Assembly: GCF_963860125.1 (NCBI RefSeq)
Contig: NZ_CAWLFA010000001.1
Span: forward strand, 372,001 to 436,000
From: Picosynechococcus sp. PCC 7002
GTDB lineage: Bacteria > Cyanobacteriota > Cyanobacteriia > Cyanobacteriales > MRBY01
Direction: 5' to 3'
DNA length: 64,000 nt
Shown: positions 45,279 to 53,625 of the stretch, one piece after another
Layout: each line of letters opens with the position of its first letter
Numbering within the stretch: the stretch's first letter is position 1
Translations under genes and position numbers: made by a program
Notes under the pieces: generated by a model
Database searches by the model: none
Seen by the model: only the letters and a program-made list of their open reading frames with translations
Told to the model about the DNA's origin: nothing

Positions 45279-45362
45279 GGATCGCCGCGTTCACTGAAGG
45301 TTTAGCCTGGGATCTTAACAGATTGCTCTGGTGCTTTTGGCCCCAAGGCGATCGCCATCTCC

Positions 45363-46484
45363 CTAGCCACCATAGACTTGATCAATCTCGGCCTCGATTT
45401 CCCGCACCATCTCCAGAGGAAGGCCCAACTGCCCCAGGAGTTGCTGGTAGACAATGCTCTCTAGTTCATTGACCCCATTGGCTCGAATGACCTCATAACT
45501 GAGCTTTAGGGCGGTAATTTTCTCGTTTTCCGTGGTTAGGGTATCTGTCAACTGCTCTAGGGGCAGATTGCTCGCCAGATAATTTTCCAGTTCCCCTTGC
45601 AGTTGCGCCTGGTGCTGACTGTCGTTGGTAAATTGCTCACTCAGGCGACTGAGGATCACCTGTTTCTGCTCTGGGGCAAAGTTGCCATCGGCCCAGGCCA
45701 TACTCGCGGCGATGCGAATCAGGTTCATTTGCTCCGGGGTGACGGTGGGCGCTTCCCCTAGATAAACCTCAATCACTTTGGGGTCGTTTTGTACCTGATT
45801 CATGTTGCCTTCACAGAGTACAGAACCCTGGTGCAGTACCGTTACTTGCCGGGCAATCTGGCGCACAAACTCCATATCATGTTCGATCACGATCAGGGAA
45901 TGGCTTTCGGCGAGGGCGAGGAGTAAATTACCGACATTTTCCGTTTCCTCATCGGTCAAGCCCGCCACAGGTTCATCCACCAGCAACAGATCCGGGGACT
46001 GAGCCACGAGCATACCAATTTCTAAGCGCTGTTTTTCGCCATGGGCTAGCCAGGCCGCTTGGATATCGGCTTTTTCGGTGAGGCCAATGGTTTCTAAAAG
46101 ACTTAGGGTTTGGGTTCTTTCCGTGGCCTTGGTTCCCCCAAAAAGAGTAGGTAAAACGTTTTTGTGGCGATTACAGGCGAGGTCTAGGTTTTCGCGTACC
46201 GTTAAATTTTGGTAGACCCGAGGCGTTTGAAATTTGCGACCAATGCCGAGGCGGGCCACTTTATGTTCTGGGAGACCGCTGATGGTTTTGCCTTTAAATT
46301 TGACTTTGCCTGTGGTGGGTTTAACCTTGCCGGTGATTACATCTAAAAACGTAGTTTTCCCCGCACCATTGGGGCCAATGATCACCCGTAGCTCCCCTTT
46401 ACCCATGCGGAAGGTGAGGTTATTGAGGGCTTTAAAGCCATCGAAGTTAACGGTCAAATTCTCAATTTCCAAGATATTTTCCAT
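45363..46484 (-). CDS. urtD: Urea ABC transporter ATPase UrtD with C-terminal TerB-like domain
   Basis: ATPase of 373 residues. Residues 1-243 are a normal UrtD: Walker A GPNGAGKT (38-45), signature LAHGEKQRLEIG (146-157, the UrtD variant of LSGGQ), Walker B LLLVDEP (166-172) and the typical end VYLGE. About 125 additional residues follow. They start EQMNLIRIAASMAWADGNF and contain a helix-ADG-helix pattern with EQK, resembling the acidic metal-binding TerB (tellurite-resistance) fold. Usual UrtD proteins end near 250 residues. It is 9 bp after urtC. urtE, the second ATPase, is not adjacent. Confidence 0.93.
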   Translation of the reverse strand: MENILEIENLTVNFDGFKALNNLTFRMGKGELRVIIGPNGAGKTTFLDVITGKVKPTTGKVKFKGKTISGLPEHKVARLGIGRKFQTPRVYQNLTVRENLDLACNRHKNVLPTLFGGTKATERTQTLSLLETIGLTEKADIQAAWLAHGEKQRLEIGMLVAQSPDLLLVDEPVAGLTDEETENVGNLLLALAESHSLIVIEHDMEFVRQIARQVTVLHQGSVLCEGNMNQVQNDPKVIEVYLGEAPTVTPEQMNLIRIAASMAWADGNFAPEQKQVILSRLSEQFTNDSQHQAQLQGELENYLASNLPLEQLTDTLTTENEKITALKLSYEVIRANGVNELESIVYQQLLGQLGLPLEMVREIEAEIDQVYGG

Positions 46485-46493
46485 GGCCTCGCC

Positions 46494-47663
46494 CTACTCC
46501 TTTGTCACTAATTGGTCTTCTTGGATATTTTGCACATCGGGATCGTCGGCGATCGCCGGATAACTCACTGGCTGGCCGATCCCCAACAGACGGGCCACCT
46601 TGACCCAGAGAACGTCCCGCACCCAGCCCACAATGCCGTCCGGGAGCACCGTCACCACGATTAAAAACAGCGCCCCTTGGAAAAACAGCCAAATTTCTGG
46701 GAAGCTTTCACTCAAATAAATGCGGGCAAAATTGACCAAAATCGTGCCAATAATTGCGCCGATCAGGGTCGCCCGGCCTCCCACTGCCACGGAGATCACC
46801 ATCTCAATGGAAAAGGCCACTTCCATGTAGTTCGGCGTGATAATCCCACTTTGCACCGTATAAAGGGCGCCGGAAATTCCGGCGATCGCCCCGGCGATCG
46901 CAAAAACAACTACCTTAAACCAGGTGGGATCGTAGCCCGTAAACCGCACCCGCGTTTCATCATCCCGAATAGCGATCAACATCCGGCCAAAGCGACCACT
47001 CGTCAGCCAGCGACAAAGGAGATAAACCAACAGCAAGGCGACAATCGTTGTTTCATAAAACAGCAACTGAATCCCTGAATCCCCAACCCGCTGCCCCAGA
47101 AAAACAGCGGTATCTGTCTTGAGACCATTGGTGCCGTTGATCAGTTTTTGCTGACCATTGAAAAAATTGAAAAAGACCAACAGCGCCGCCTGGGTGATGA
47201 TCGAAAAATAAACCCCCTTAATGCGATTGCGAAAGACGAGATAACCCAAAATCCCCGCAACGATCCCCGGCACAAGCACCATGGCAAGCAGAGTCAGGGG
47301 TAGCGAGTAAAAAGGCTGCCAAAAGAGGGGTAATTTTTCGACGCCATAGAGCATAAAAAATTCGGGAATGGCACCATCAGGCAGTTGCAAACTGAGGTGC
47401 ATCGCCAGGGCGTAGCCACCGAGGGCAAAGAAAATCCCTTGGCCAAGACTGAGCAAGCCAGTGTAGCCCCAAATGAGGTCGATCCCCAGGGCGACGATCG
47501 CCATGGAGAGAAAACGCCCCACGAGTTTGAGGCGAAATTCCGGCAAAATCAAGGGCAAGATGACCATCGTAATGATCACCAGAGCAAGGATGATTGCTCC
47601 CTCAATGAGAAGTTTGGTGCGCTGTTGTTTGCGCTGGTCACGTCGGGTTAAACCTACATTCAT
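46494..47663 (-). CDS. urtC: Urea ABC transporter permease UrtC
   Basis: LivM-type permease of 389 residues with about ten membrane helices. Recognisable segments are LGIDLIWGYTGLLSLGQGIFFALGGYA (near 58-84), FSIITQAALLVFFNFFNG and NYMEVAFSIEMVISVAVGGRATLIGAIIG (near 276-304). Part of the high-affinity urea importer encoded by the urtA-B-C-D block. It starts 36 bp after urtB and ends 9 bp before urtD. Confidence 0.96.
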   Translation of the reverse strand: MNVGLTRRDQRKQQRTKLLIEGAIILALVIITMVILPLILPEFRLKLVGRFLSMAIVALGIDLIWGYTGLLSLGQGIFFALGGYALAMHLSLQLPDGAIPEFFMLYGVEKLPLFWQPFYSLPLTLLAMVLVPGIVAGILGYLVFRNRIKGVYFSIITQAALLVFFNFFNGQQKLINGTNGLKTDTAVFLGQRVGDSGIQLLFYETTIVALLLVYLLCRWLTSGRFGRMLIAIRDDETRVRFTGYDPTWFKVVVFAIAGAIAGISGALYTVQSGIITPNYMEVAFSIEMVISVAVGGRATLIGAIIGTILVNFARIYLSESFPEIWLFFQGALFLIVVTVLPDGIVGWVRDVLWVKVARLLGIGQPVSYPAIADDPDVQNIQEDQLVTKE

Positions 47664-47699
47664 GGTGCTGTTTATGGGCTGGGCTATCGGAACAAGGGC

Positions 47700-48878
47700 T
47701 TATAGTTCTGCGGTTCTGCCTTTCGGCGGGAAGAGACCCGCAGGCCGGAATTGGAGGAAGCCGATAATAATCACAAAGGTCATCACCTTTGCCATACTGG
47801 TGGTGGCAAAAAAAGTGGCCAAATCCAAGAGAAATTGTGGGGCTTGGAGAGAGGTAAAAACGGTAACAAATGTGCCAGAACCGATGAGATAGTTGATAAT
47901 CCCCAAACCGAGGGCCGCCAAAATGGTGCCGAGCAAATTACCAACGCCCCCCACCACGACCACCATAAAGGCATCGACGATGTAGTTTTGGCCGGTATTT
48001 GGCCCGACGGAACCCAACAGGGCGATCGCCACCCCGGCAATGCCTGCTAAACCCGACCCCAGGGCAAAGGTCAAAGCATCAACGCGGGCGGTAGGAATTC
48101 CTAAACAGGAACTCATTTCGCGGTTTTGGGTAACGGCACGGATCCGGAGGCCCCAGTTGGATTTGTTCAAAAACCAGTACATCGCCCCCAGACAGATCAG
48201 GGTCAAGACGATGATAAAAATGCGGCTGTAGGGCAGTTGGGCGGAACCCAGGGAAAGTCCCCCCTGGAGCCATTGCGGCGCAGTCACATCCACATTTCGG
48301 GCACTAAACCACGGCTTTGTGAGGGCGTCATTTTTCGTCAGATTGACCCCGAAAATCACCCCAAAACCAAGGGCAAAGGCGGCAACCACGTTTAATTTAT
48401 CCAGCCACATTTTTAGGGCCACGGATTGGATCTTGGCGAGATTTAAGGCTTGGAGCACGGCCCAGCGGATCACATCTTTAAGGAGAAAGGCAATGACCCC
48501 GAAGGCGATCGCCCAGTTCACGCTCCGGACAAACTGCTGCAAAATCAGGCTGACCCCCCAGGTGGCCAAGAGGGTTTCTAGGGGACGGCCATAGAGGTAA
48601 CGGATTACGCCCCGCTCCAGGCCAAAGCCCACTGCGGCGGCGACAAAAAAAGCCAGGGGAATCGCAAAGATAATGTAGAGATTAAAAAAAGGTTCCCCGA
48701 ACCCCCGGAATACATTTTGGACCACGAAGGTTGTGTAGGCGCCCAGCATCATTAATTCGCCGTGGGCCAGGTTGATCACCCCCATCAAACCAAAGGCGAT
48801 CGCCAAACCCAAGGCCGAAACCAAAAGCACAGAGCCAATGCTGACTCCGTTAAAAATACCGATTAGAAGTTCTGTCAC
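47700..48878 (-). CDS. urtB: Urea ABC transporter permease UrtB
   Basis: LivH-type permease of about 392 residues. The N-terminus ELLIGIFNGVSIGSVLLVSA and FGLMGVINLAHGELMMLGAY are characteristic, as are RAVTQNREMSSCLGIPT and DAFMVVVVGGVGNLLGTI in the C-terminal half. It forms the channel with UrtC. The frame extends to a TTG at 48905, but GTG at 48878 corresponds to the common UrtB start (VTELLIG). It lies about 100 bp after urtA. Confidence 0.94.
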   Translation of the reverse strand: MTELLIGIFNGVSIGSVLLVSALGLAIAFGLMGVINLAHGELMMLGAYTTFVVQNVFRGFGEPFFNLYIIFAIPLAFFVAAAVGFGLERGVIRYLYGRPLETLLATWGVSLILQQFVRSVNWAIAFGVIAFLLKDVIRWAVLQALNLAKIQSVALKMWLDKLNVVAAFALGFGVIFGVNLTKNDALTKPWFSARNVDVTAPQWLQGGLSLGSAQLPYSRIFIIVLTLICLGAMYWFLNKSNWGLRIRAVTQNREMSSCLGIPTARVDALTFALGSGLAGIAGVAIALLGSVGPNTGQNYIVDAFMVVVVGGVGNLLGTILAALGLGIINYLIGSGTFVTVFTSLQAPQFLLDLATFFATTSMAKVMTFVIIIGFLQFRPAGLFPPKGRTAEL

Positions 48879-48977
48879 AGGGCAAACCCACCACAATACG
48901 CGCAATAAAACCGCGAGAAAGCCGGATTCTGTAGGGCGGAATCCCAGCTTTCCCGGAAAACATCTGGGTTTTAGGCC

Positions 48978-50294
48978 CTAGATGGCATATTTTTCACCCT
49001 TTGTGGGGTCGCTCCAGTCACAGGCAAATCCTTTGGTGGATTCAACATACTGGTTCCAGGCTTGGGGGGCGATGGGGCCGTCGGTTTCCCAGACGATATC
49101 GAACATCCCGTCTTCCCGTACCTGACCGATGCGCACGGTCTTTGAGAGGTGGTGGTTAACATTCATCGTCACCGGGCCTTCGGGAGCCGCAAATTCTTGA
49201 CCAATGGCGGCACTCCGTACAGCTTCGAGGTCATAGGCATCGGTCGCTCCATTGGCGATCGCCGCTTCTACCGCCTGCTTCCAGATGTAGACCATGATGT
49301 AGGCCGCTTCCATGGGGTCATTGGTCACCCGATCTTCACCGTACTCCGCTTTAAAGTCTGCCACCCACTTTTCATTTTCGGGGGTTTCTACGGTTTGGAA
49401 GTAGTTCCAAGACGCATAGTGACCCGTGAGATATTCGGGGCCAATCTGACGGACTTCTTCTTCGGCGATCGACACCGACATGACCGGATATTGCTCCGGG
49501 GTGAGGCCCGCATCACGAATTTGCTTAAAGAACGCAACGTTACTGTCACCGTTTAAGCTGTTGAAAATCACGCCACCGTTGGGAAGCGCTGCTTTGATTT
49601 TGGTGATAATCGGCGTCACTTCAGTATTACCGAGGGGGAGATAGTCTTCGCCGACCGTGGTGCCACCTTTGGCTTCTAACTGGGCTTTGATAATGGTGTT
49701 CGCGGTTCTGGGGAATACATAGTCAGAACCGACGAGGAAAAATTCTGTGCCCTTATTTTCGAGGAGCCAATCCACGGCGGGCTCGATTTGTTGGTTCGGG
49801 GCGGCCCCAGTGTAGAAGATATTCTTCGAGCATTCCTGGCCTTCGTACTGGACAGGGTAGAACAGCATGTGGTCTTTTGCTTCAAAGACATCTTTAACCG
49901 CTTTTCGGCTGGCGGAAGTCCAGCAGCCAAAGACGACGGCGACACCATCTTGATCAATGAGTTTTTCGGCTTTTTCTTTGAAGACATCCCAGTCGGAGGC
50001 ACCATCTTCGACGATGGCTTCAATTTGTTTGCCATCGATGCCACCGGCGGCATTAATTTCTTTGATGGCGAGTTGTTCGGCTTCGACCACGGTGGTTTCA
50101 CTAATGGCCATGGTGCCACTGAGGGAGTGGAGAATGCCAACTTTGATCGTGTCACCACTGGGGGTTGAGGTTGTGCTGCCACTATCGGGGGTATCAGGGG
50201 TTTCTGTGGGTTGGCCGCAGGCTTTGAGGAGAATACTGGAACCGAGGGCGGCGGAACTGTAGAGAATAAATTTACGTCTTCCGAGATTACTCAT
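48978..50294 (-). CDS. urtA: Urea ABC transporter substrate-binding protein UrtA
   Basis: Periplasmic lipoprotein of 438 residues. The signal has an Arg-Arg pair (GRRKFILYSS, 5-14) and the lipobox LLKAC (Cys26), suggesting Tat export or at least a Tat-like signal. The mature part is a Leu/Ile/Val-type binding protein: IKVGILHSLSGTMAISE (near 50-66), GGIDGKQIEAIVEDGASDW and FGCWTSASRKAV. It binds urea and related amides. First gene of the urt block; an NtcA-type promoter lies upstream at 50379-50420. Confidence 0.96.
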   Translation of the reverse strand: MSNLGRRKFILYSSAALGSSILLKACGQPTETPDTPDSGSTTSTPSGDTIKVGILHSLSGTMAISETTVVEAEQLAIKEINAAGGIDGKQIEAIVEDGASDWDVFKEKAEKLIDQDGVAVVFGCWTSASRKAVKDVFEAKDHMLFYPVQYEGQECSKNIFYTGAAPNQQIEPAVDWLLENKGTEFFLVGSDYVFPRTANTIIKAQLEAKGGTTVGEDYLPLGNTEVTPIITKIKAALPNGGVIFNSLNGDSNVAFFKQIRDAGLTPEQYPVMSVSIAEEEVRQIGPEYLTGHYASWNYFQTVETPENEKWVADFKAEYGEDRVTNDPMEAAYIMVYIWKQAVEAAIANGATDAYDLEAVRSAAIGQEFAAPEGPVTMNVNHHLSKTVRIGQVREDGMFDIVWETDGPIAPQAWNQYVESTKGFACDWSDPTKGEKYAI

Positions 50295-50378
50295 GGTTAA
50301 TGCGATTTTCTCAAGGGGCTTTGGGATAGTGTGTGGGAGGAAAGAAGCTTAAAAGTTTAAGTCGTGTTTAAGCTTTGC

Positions 50379-50420
50379 AGTGTAAAAGTCCCGCCCCTAA
50401 AAAAATGTGACACTTGATAC
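50379..50420 (-). promoter_or_regulatory. NtcA-activated promoter of the urt operon
   Basis: On the minus strand GTA-N8-CAC (plus 50407-50420) matches the NtcA site GTA-N8-TAC except for one base. Exactly 22 bases further comes TACACT (plus 50379-50384), which fits the TAN3T -10 box at the canonical class II NtcA distance. It is about 85 bp upstream of urtA. NtcA is the cyanobacterial global nitrogen activator, and urt genes are known NtcA targets in several cyanobacteria. Confidence 0.72.
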
Positions 50421-50513
50421 AAAGTGCCGATGCGCTTGATTCAAGGGTTTGTTAATGGAGAAGAATTAATTTAACTTTACATTAAAGAAAATGGACTGCT
50501 TGCCCCTGCTCGG

Positions 50514-51464
50514 TCAACAGATAGCCCTGAAGAGGCGATCGCCTAACTGGAGAATGTCATCCCGCCGGGGAATTTGCGCCAGCCAATCAGGGGGAATATT
50601 GTCGAGGCCGTAGTGAAGTCCGGCCAACCCCCCGGCGATCGCCGCTGTGGTGTCAGTGTCATCCCCCAAATTCACCGCCGCGAGCACCGTATCCTGATAG
50701 TTATCATGGTTTAAACAACACCAGAGGGCGGCTTCGAGGGCATGGACGACATAACCGCTCGATTGAAGCTCATGGATGGGCAATGTTGCTAAATTTTCGT
50801 CAAAAATACGCTGGTAGTGGCTGAGTTCCGGCTTGTAGATGGAATCGCGATAAAACTCTTCGGCCCGTTGTATCCCTTGCTGGTAGGCAGTTTCAATACT
50901 TTTTCCGTGTAACAGTTCCAGGGCAATGGAAATATACATGCCGCAGGCAATGAGGGAACGGGGATGACGGTGGGTCAGGTAGGAAATGTTGTGGACGAGA
51001 TCCAAAAGATCGGCATAGGGCAGTCGCTCACCACAAAAGGCGAGGGGCAAAATACGCATCAAGGAGCCGTTGCCATTACTCCGCTCCCCGATCCCACCCG
51101 CTTCCAGGGGATTGATACCCGCTAAAATTTGATGAATTGCGGCGGCAGTCGTGTTGCCCACATCAAAGGTTTCGCCGTGGGGTGTCCAGTAAGCTTCCTT
51201 GAGCCAAAGACCCATCTTACGGCCCAGATGTTCGGGGAGTTCTTCGCCCAGACCCACTTCGGCGATCGCCTCAGCCAGACAAAAAGTGAGGGAACTATCA
51301 TCTGACCAAGTGCCGGGGGGTTGATTGTAAGTGCCATAGCCCCGCATCCTTGTCACAGGATCCCGCTGTCGGGTGCGGCGCTCAGAAAATTCCACAGGTA
51401 CACCCAGGGCATCCCCCACACAAAGTCCCAATAGTCCCCCTTGAATCTGCGCTTGCGTAACCAT
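50514..51464 (-). CDS. ADP-ribosylglycohydrolase family protein
   Basis: All-helical hydrolase of about 316 residues. The family removes ADP-ribose from proteins or small molecules, in a few cases from dinitrogenase reductase (DraG). The dinuclear metal sites are visible in GDALGVPVEF (near 17-26), WSDDSSLTFCLAEA (near 53-66) and NLGDDTDTTAAIAGGLAG (near 264-281). The substrate is unknown. ATG at 51464 is preferred over the upstream TTG at 51467. It is 7 bp after the next gene's stop on the same strand. Confidence 0.9.
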   Translation of the reverse strand: MVTQAQIQGGLLGLCVGDALGVPVEFSERRTRQRDPVTRMRGYGTYNQPPGTWSDDSSLTFCLAEAIAEVGLGEELPEHLGRKMGLWLKEAYWTPHGETFDVGNTTAAAIHQILAGINPLEAGGIGERSNGNGSLMRILPLAFCGERLPYADLLDLVHNISYLTHRHPRSLIACGMYISIALELLHGKSIETAYQQGIQRAEEFYRDSIYKPELSHYQRIFDENLATLPIHELQSSGYVVHALEAALWCCLNHDNYQDTVLAAVNLGDDTDTTAAIAGGLAGLHYGLDNIPPDWLAQIPRRDDILQLGDRLFRAIC

Positions 51465-51470
51465 CAATGA

Positions 51471-51860
51471 TTACTCCCCTAAGTGATCAAATTGCTCAAA
51501 CATATTGTGGATCAACTGTTGGGTTTTCGCTTCCAGTTTTTGCCAATCCACGGCCCCGGACGCCTCGAAAAGGGTTTCATCGATTTCCACGGCACAGCCA
51601 TTTTCCACGAGGGCTCCGGTGGGATAGGCAACAAAACAGATCTGATAACAGAGATCCCAGATATTAACCGTCGTTTCGATGTGGTCTTTCTTGAGGCGCA
51701 AAACGTAGCCAGGGTAGGGGTCTTGAATATCTTCGTACTCCCCAGTCCAGGGGGAATCTTCTAATTGAGCACGGAAATTATCGACGACCCGAATAAAAGC
51801 TGGTTGGAGTAGCATTTCGGCCTGATTCCAGGCTTTGCGGGTTTTAAATTTTGGCTGCAT
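51471..51860 (-). CDS. Conserved cyanobacterial protein of unknown function
   Basis: A 129-residue acidic protein with segments RKAWNQAEMLLQPAFIRVVDN, GYVLRLKKDHIETTVNIWDLCYQICF and CAVEIDETLFEASGAVDWQKLE. I recognise no domain. Its start lies within the last 17 bases of folC, and its stop is followed 7 bp later by the ADP-ribosylglycohydrolase start, so folC, this gene and the hydrolase probably form one transcript with coupled translation. Confidence 0.75.
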   Translation of the reverse strand: MQPKFKTRKAWNQAEMLLQPAFIRVVDNFRAQLEDSPWTGEYEDIQDPYPGYVLRLKKDHIETTVNIWDLCYQICFVAYPTGALVENGCAVEIDETLFEASGAVDWQKLEAKTQQLIHNMFEQFDHLGE

Positions 51861-53112
51861 AACTTAGAAATTCTCCCAAAAGATACAACGAACCACATAA
51901 CACCCTAGTGTGGGGGGTGGCGATCGCCTGATCAAGGGCTTCAAATAAGGTTTCATGGGTTTGACAGGAGGCGAGGGCCGGACAAATCACCTGGGCCAAC
52001 ATTGCTAAACTCTGGGGATCGGCGCTGCTATGACCCCCCACTGGTACGAGATGCAAGTGATCCCCGTCTCGTAGGAGGGCTTCGAGGACATTTTGGTGAT
52101 CCTTGGTGGAAAGCATTCCCATGACCCAAGTGACGGGTTGGGGGAGGGTGTCTACATATTTGCGTAATTCCGCCGCCGCCACACCATTGTGAGCGCCATC
52201 AATGAGGATTTTTTGCCCCTGCCATTGGTGCCATTCAATGCGGCCCGCCCAGCGAGTTTTCGCAAGGCCATCACGCAATTGTTGATCGGAAATTTGCCAA
52301 CCTTGTTTGCGCAACGCATAGATAGTTTCAATGGCGATCGCCGAATTATGAAGTTGAATATCCCCTAAAAGCGGCAAAAAATATTCAAAATCACTGTATT
52401 TCGCTATCCTCCGCCTCTGTCCCTCTCCTGAAGGGGGATGAATGGCTTGGGCAGGCTGAATCCAGGTAGCAGGACAATTTAACTCACTAATTTTTTCACG
52501 AATCACTTTCGCCGCGATCTCTGGCACTTCCCCAATCACCGCCGGACAATCTTGTTTTAAAATGCCCGCTTTCTCCCCAGCAATTTTATCTAAACCATTA
52601 CCTAAGCGCTGCCAGTGATCCATGCCGATGGAGGTAATGACAGAAACGAGGGGGCGATCGCAAACATTCGTCGAGTCCAAGCGTCCCCCCAAACCCACTT
52701 CAATCACCGCAATATCTACCTGTTCCTGGGCGAAATACAAAAATCCTGCCGCCGTAATCACCTCAAATTGGGTCGGTGTTTCTTGGTTGGGATCAATGGC
52801 TGCTTTCACCTGTTCCAAAACCGTCAGTAACTGCTCGGAAGGAATCGGCTGATTATTCAAACAAATCCGTTCTGTCCAGTCCACCAAATGGGGTGACGTA
52901 AACCGCCCGACCCGATAGCCTGCCGCCGCCAAAATAGAAGACAAATAGGCACAGACCGACCCTTTTCCATTGGTACCTGCCACATGGAGAATCGGTACTT
53001 GGCGCTCTGGATGACCAAGGTTCGCCAATAGTTGGGTAATGCGCGTTAAACCGAGGTTAATGCCAAACCGTTCAAAGGTTTCAAGGAGATTGGCGATCGC
53101 CACTTGGCTCAT
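51844..53112 (-). CDS. folC: Bifunctional folylpolyglutamate/dihydrofolate synthase
   Basis: Mur-ligase-fold enzyme of about 422 residues that adds glutamate to dihydropteroate and folates. Motifs: HVAGTNGKGSVCAYL (ATP loop, near 47-61), GLGGRLDSTN (near 142-151), SIGMDHWQRLG and LIDGAHNGVAAAELR (near 301-315). The open frame extends upstream to 53190, but ATG at 53112 (MSQVAIANLL) is the conserved start. Residues about 224-236 (HPPSGEGQRRRIA) come from a palindromic repeat inserted in frame at 52406-52440, in a loop before the LPLLGDIQLHN segment. Confidence 0.94.
   Translation of the reverse strand: MSQVAIANLLETFERFGINLGLTRITQLLANLGHPERQVPILHVAGTNGKGSVCAYLSSILAAAGYRVGRFTSPHLVDWTERICLNNQPIPSEQLLTVLEQVKAAIDPNQETPTQFEVITAAGFLYFAQEQVDIAVIEVGLGGRLDSTNVCDRPLVSVITSIGMDHWQRLGNGLDKIAGEKAGILKQDCPAVIGEVPEIAAKVIREKISELNCPATWIQPAQAIHPPSGEGQRRRIAKYSDFEYFLPLLGDIQLHNSAIAIETIYALRKQGWQISDQQLRDGLAKTRWAGRIEWHQWQGQKILIDGAHNGVAAAELRKYVDTLPQPVTWVMGMLSTKDHQNVLEALLRDGDHLHLVPVGGHSSADPQSLAMLAQVICPALASCQTHETLFEALDQAIATPHTRVLCGSLYLLGEFLSYAAKI
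52406..52440 (-). repeat. Palindromic repeat inserted in frame in folC
   Basis: The minus-strand 35-mer begins CATCCCCCTTCAGG and ends GACAGAGGCGGAGGAT, mirroring the intergenic copy at 5965-6002 (begins CATCCTCCCTTGGG, ends ACAGGTAGAGAGGAT). It is translated as PPSGEGQRRR-like residues in FolC without a frameshift. Confidence 0.65.
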
Positions 53113-53164
53113 GATGAATATCAAAAATTTGGGACAATATCCCCAGACTATAATGGATTTGTGT

Positions 53165-53596
53165 ATGGGAAATTCCCAGATCTGGATCAATTTTCTGGCG
53201 TTACTGCCTTCAAGCGTTTTAACAATTCTATTGATTGCGATCGCCTTTTTGAGGTTCTATGACCAAACCGACTTTGAATTCCTCGGACTCATCGCCAACC
53301 CCAGACAGTGGAGCAATGGACTCACCGTGGCAGCCGTCGTGGCTACATTGGCTAATTTCGGCGTTGAGTGGAACCGTCGAAATCGAGAAACAAACCGCCT
53401 GGCTGAAGAAGCACAACGAAGAGCTGAGGAGGGGCAACAAAGAGCTGAAGCAAGAGAACGCCAAATTGCGCGAGCTCAAATCGAAACTCGATGCCGTCTT
53501 GCGGAACTCCGCTACCAACTCGACCCAAGCGAAGCCAACCGACAAATCTTGATTAACACCTTGGCTGTTTTGGAAGAGTATGGAGAGATGTTTTAG
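53165..53596 (+). CDS. Small membrane-anchored coiled-coil protein
   Basis: About 143 residues: a hydrophobic segment near 10-28, a second hydrophobic stretch near 46-60, then a charged heptad coiled coil (AEEAQRRAEEGQQRAEARERQ, here quoted in parts: AEEAQRR, AEEGQQR, AEARERQ) and a short tail with CRLAELRYQLDPSEANRQIL. Similar proteins with RAEEERQ-type coils are common in cyanobacteria; function unknown. TATAAT at 53149-53154 suggests the transcript starts near 53161, so ATG at 53165 would have almost no leader. A second plus-strand frame at 53259-53552 overlaps it in another phase. Confidence 0.65.
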   Translation: MGNSQIWINFLALLPSSVLTILLIAIAFLRFYDQTDFEFLGLIANPRQWSNGLTVAAVVATLANFGVEWNRRNRETNRLAEEAQRRAEEGQQRAEARERQIARAQIETRCRLAELRYQLDPSEANRQILINTLAVLEEYGEMF

Positions 53597-53625
53597 AGCG
53601 AGACAGAAGTAACCCGGAGAAAATG

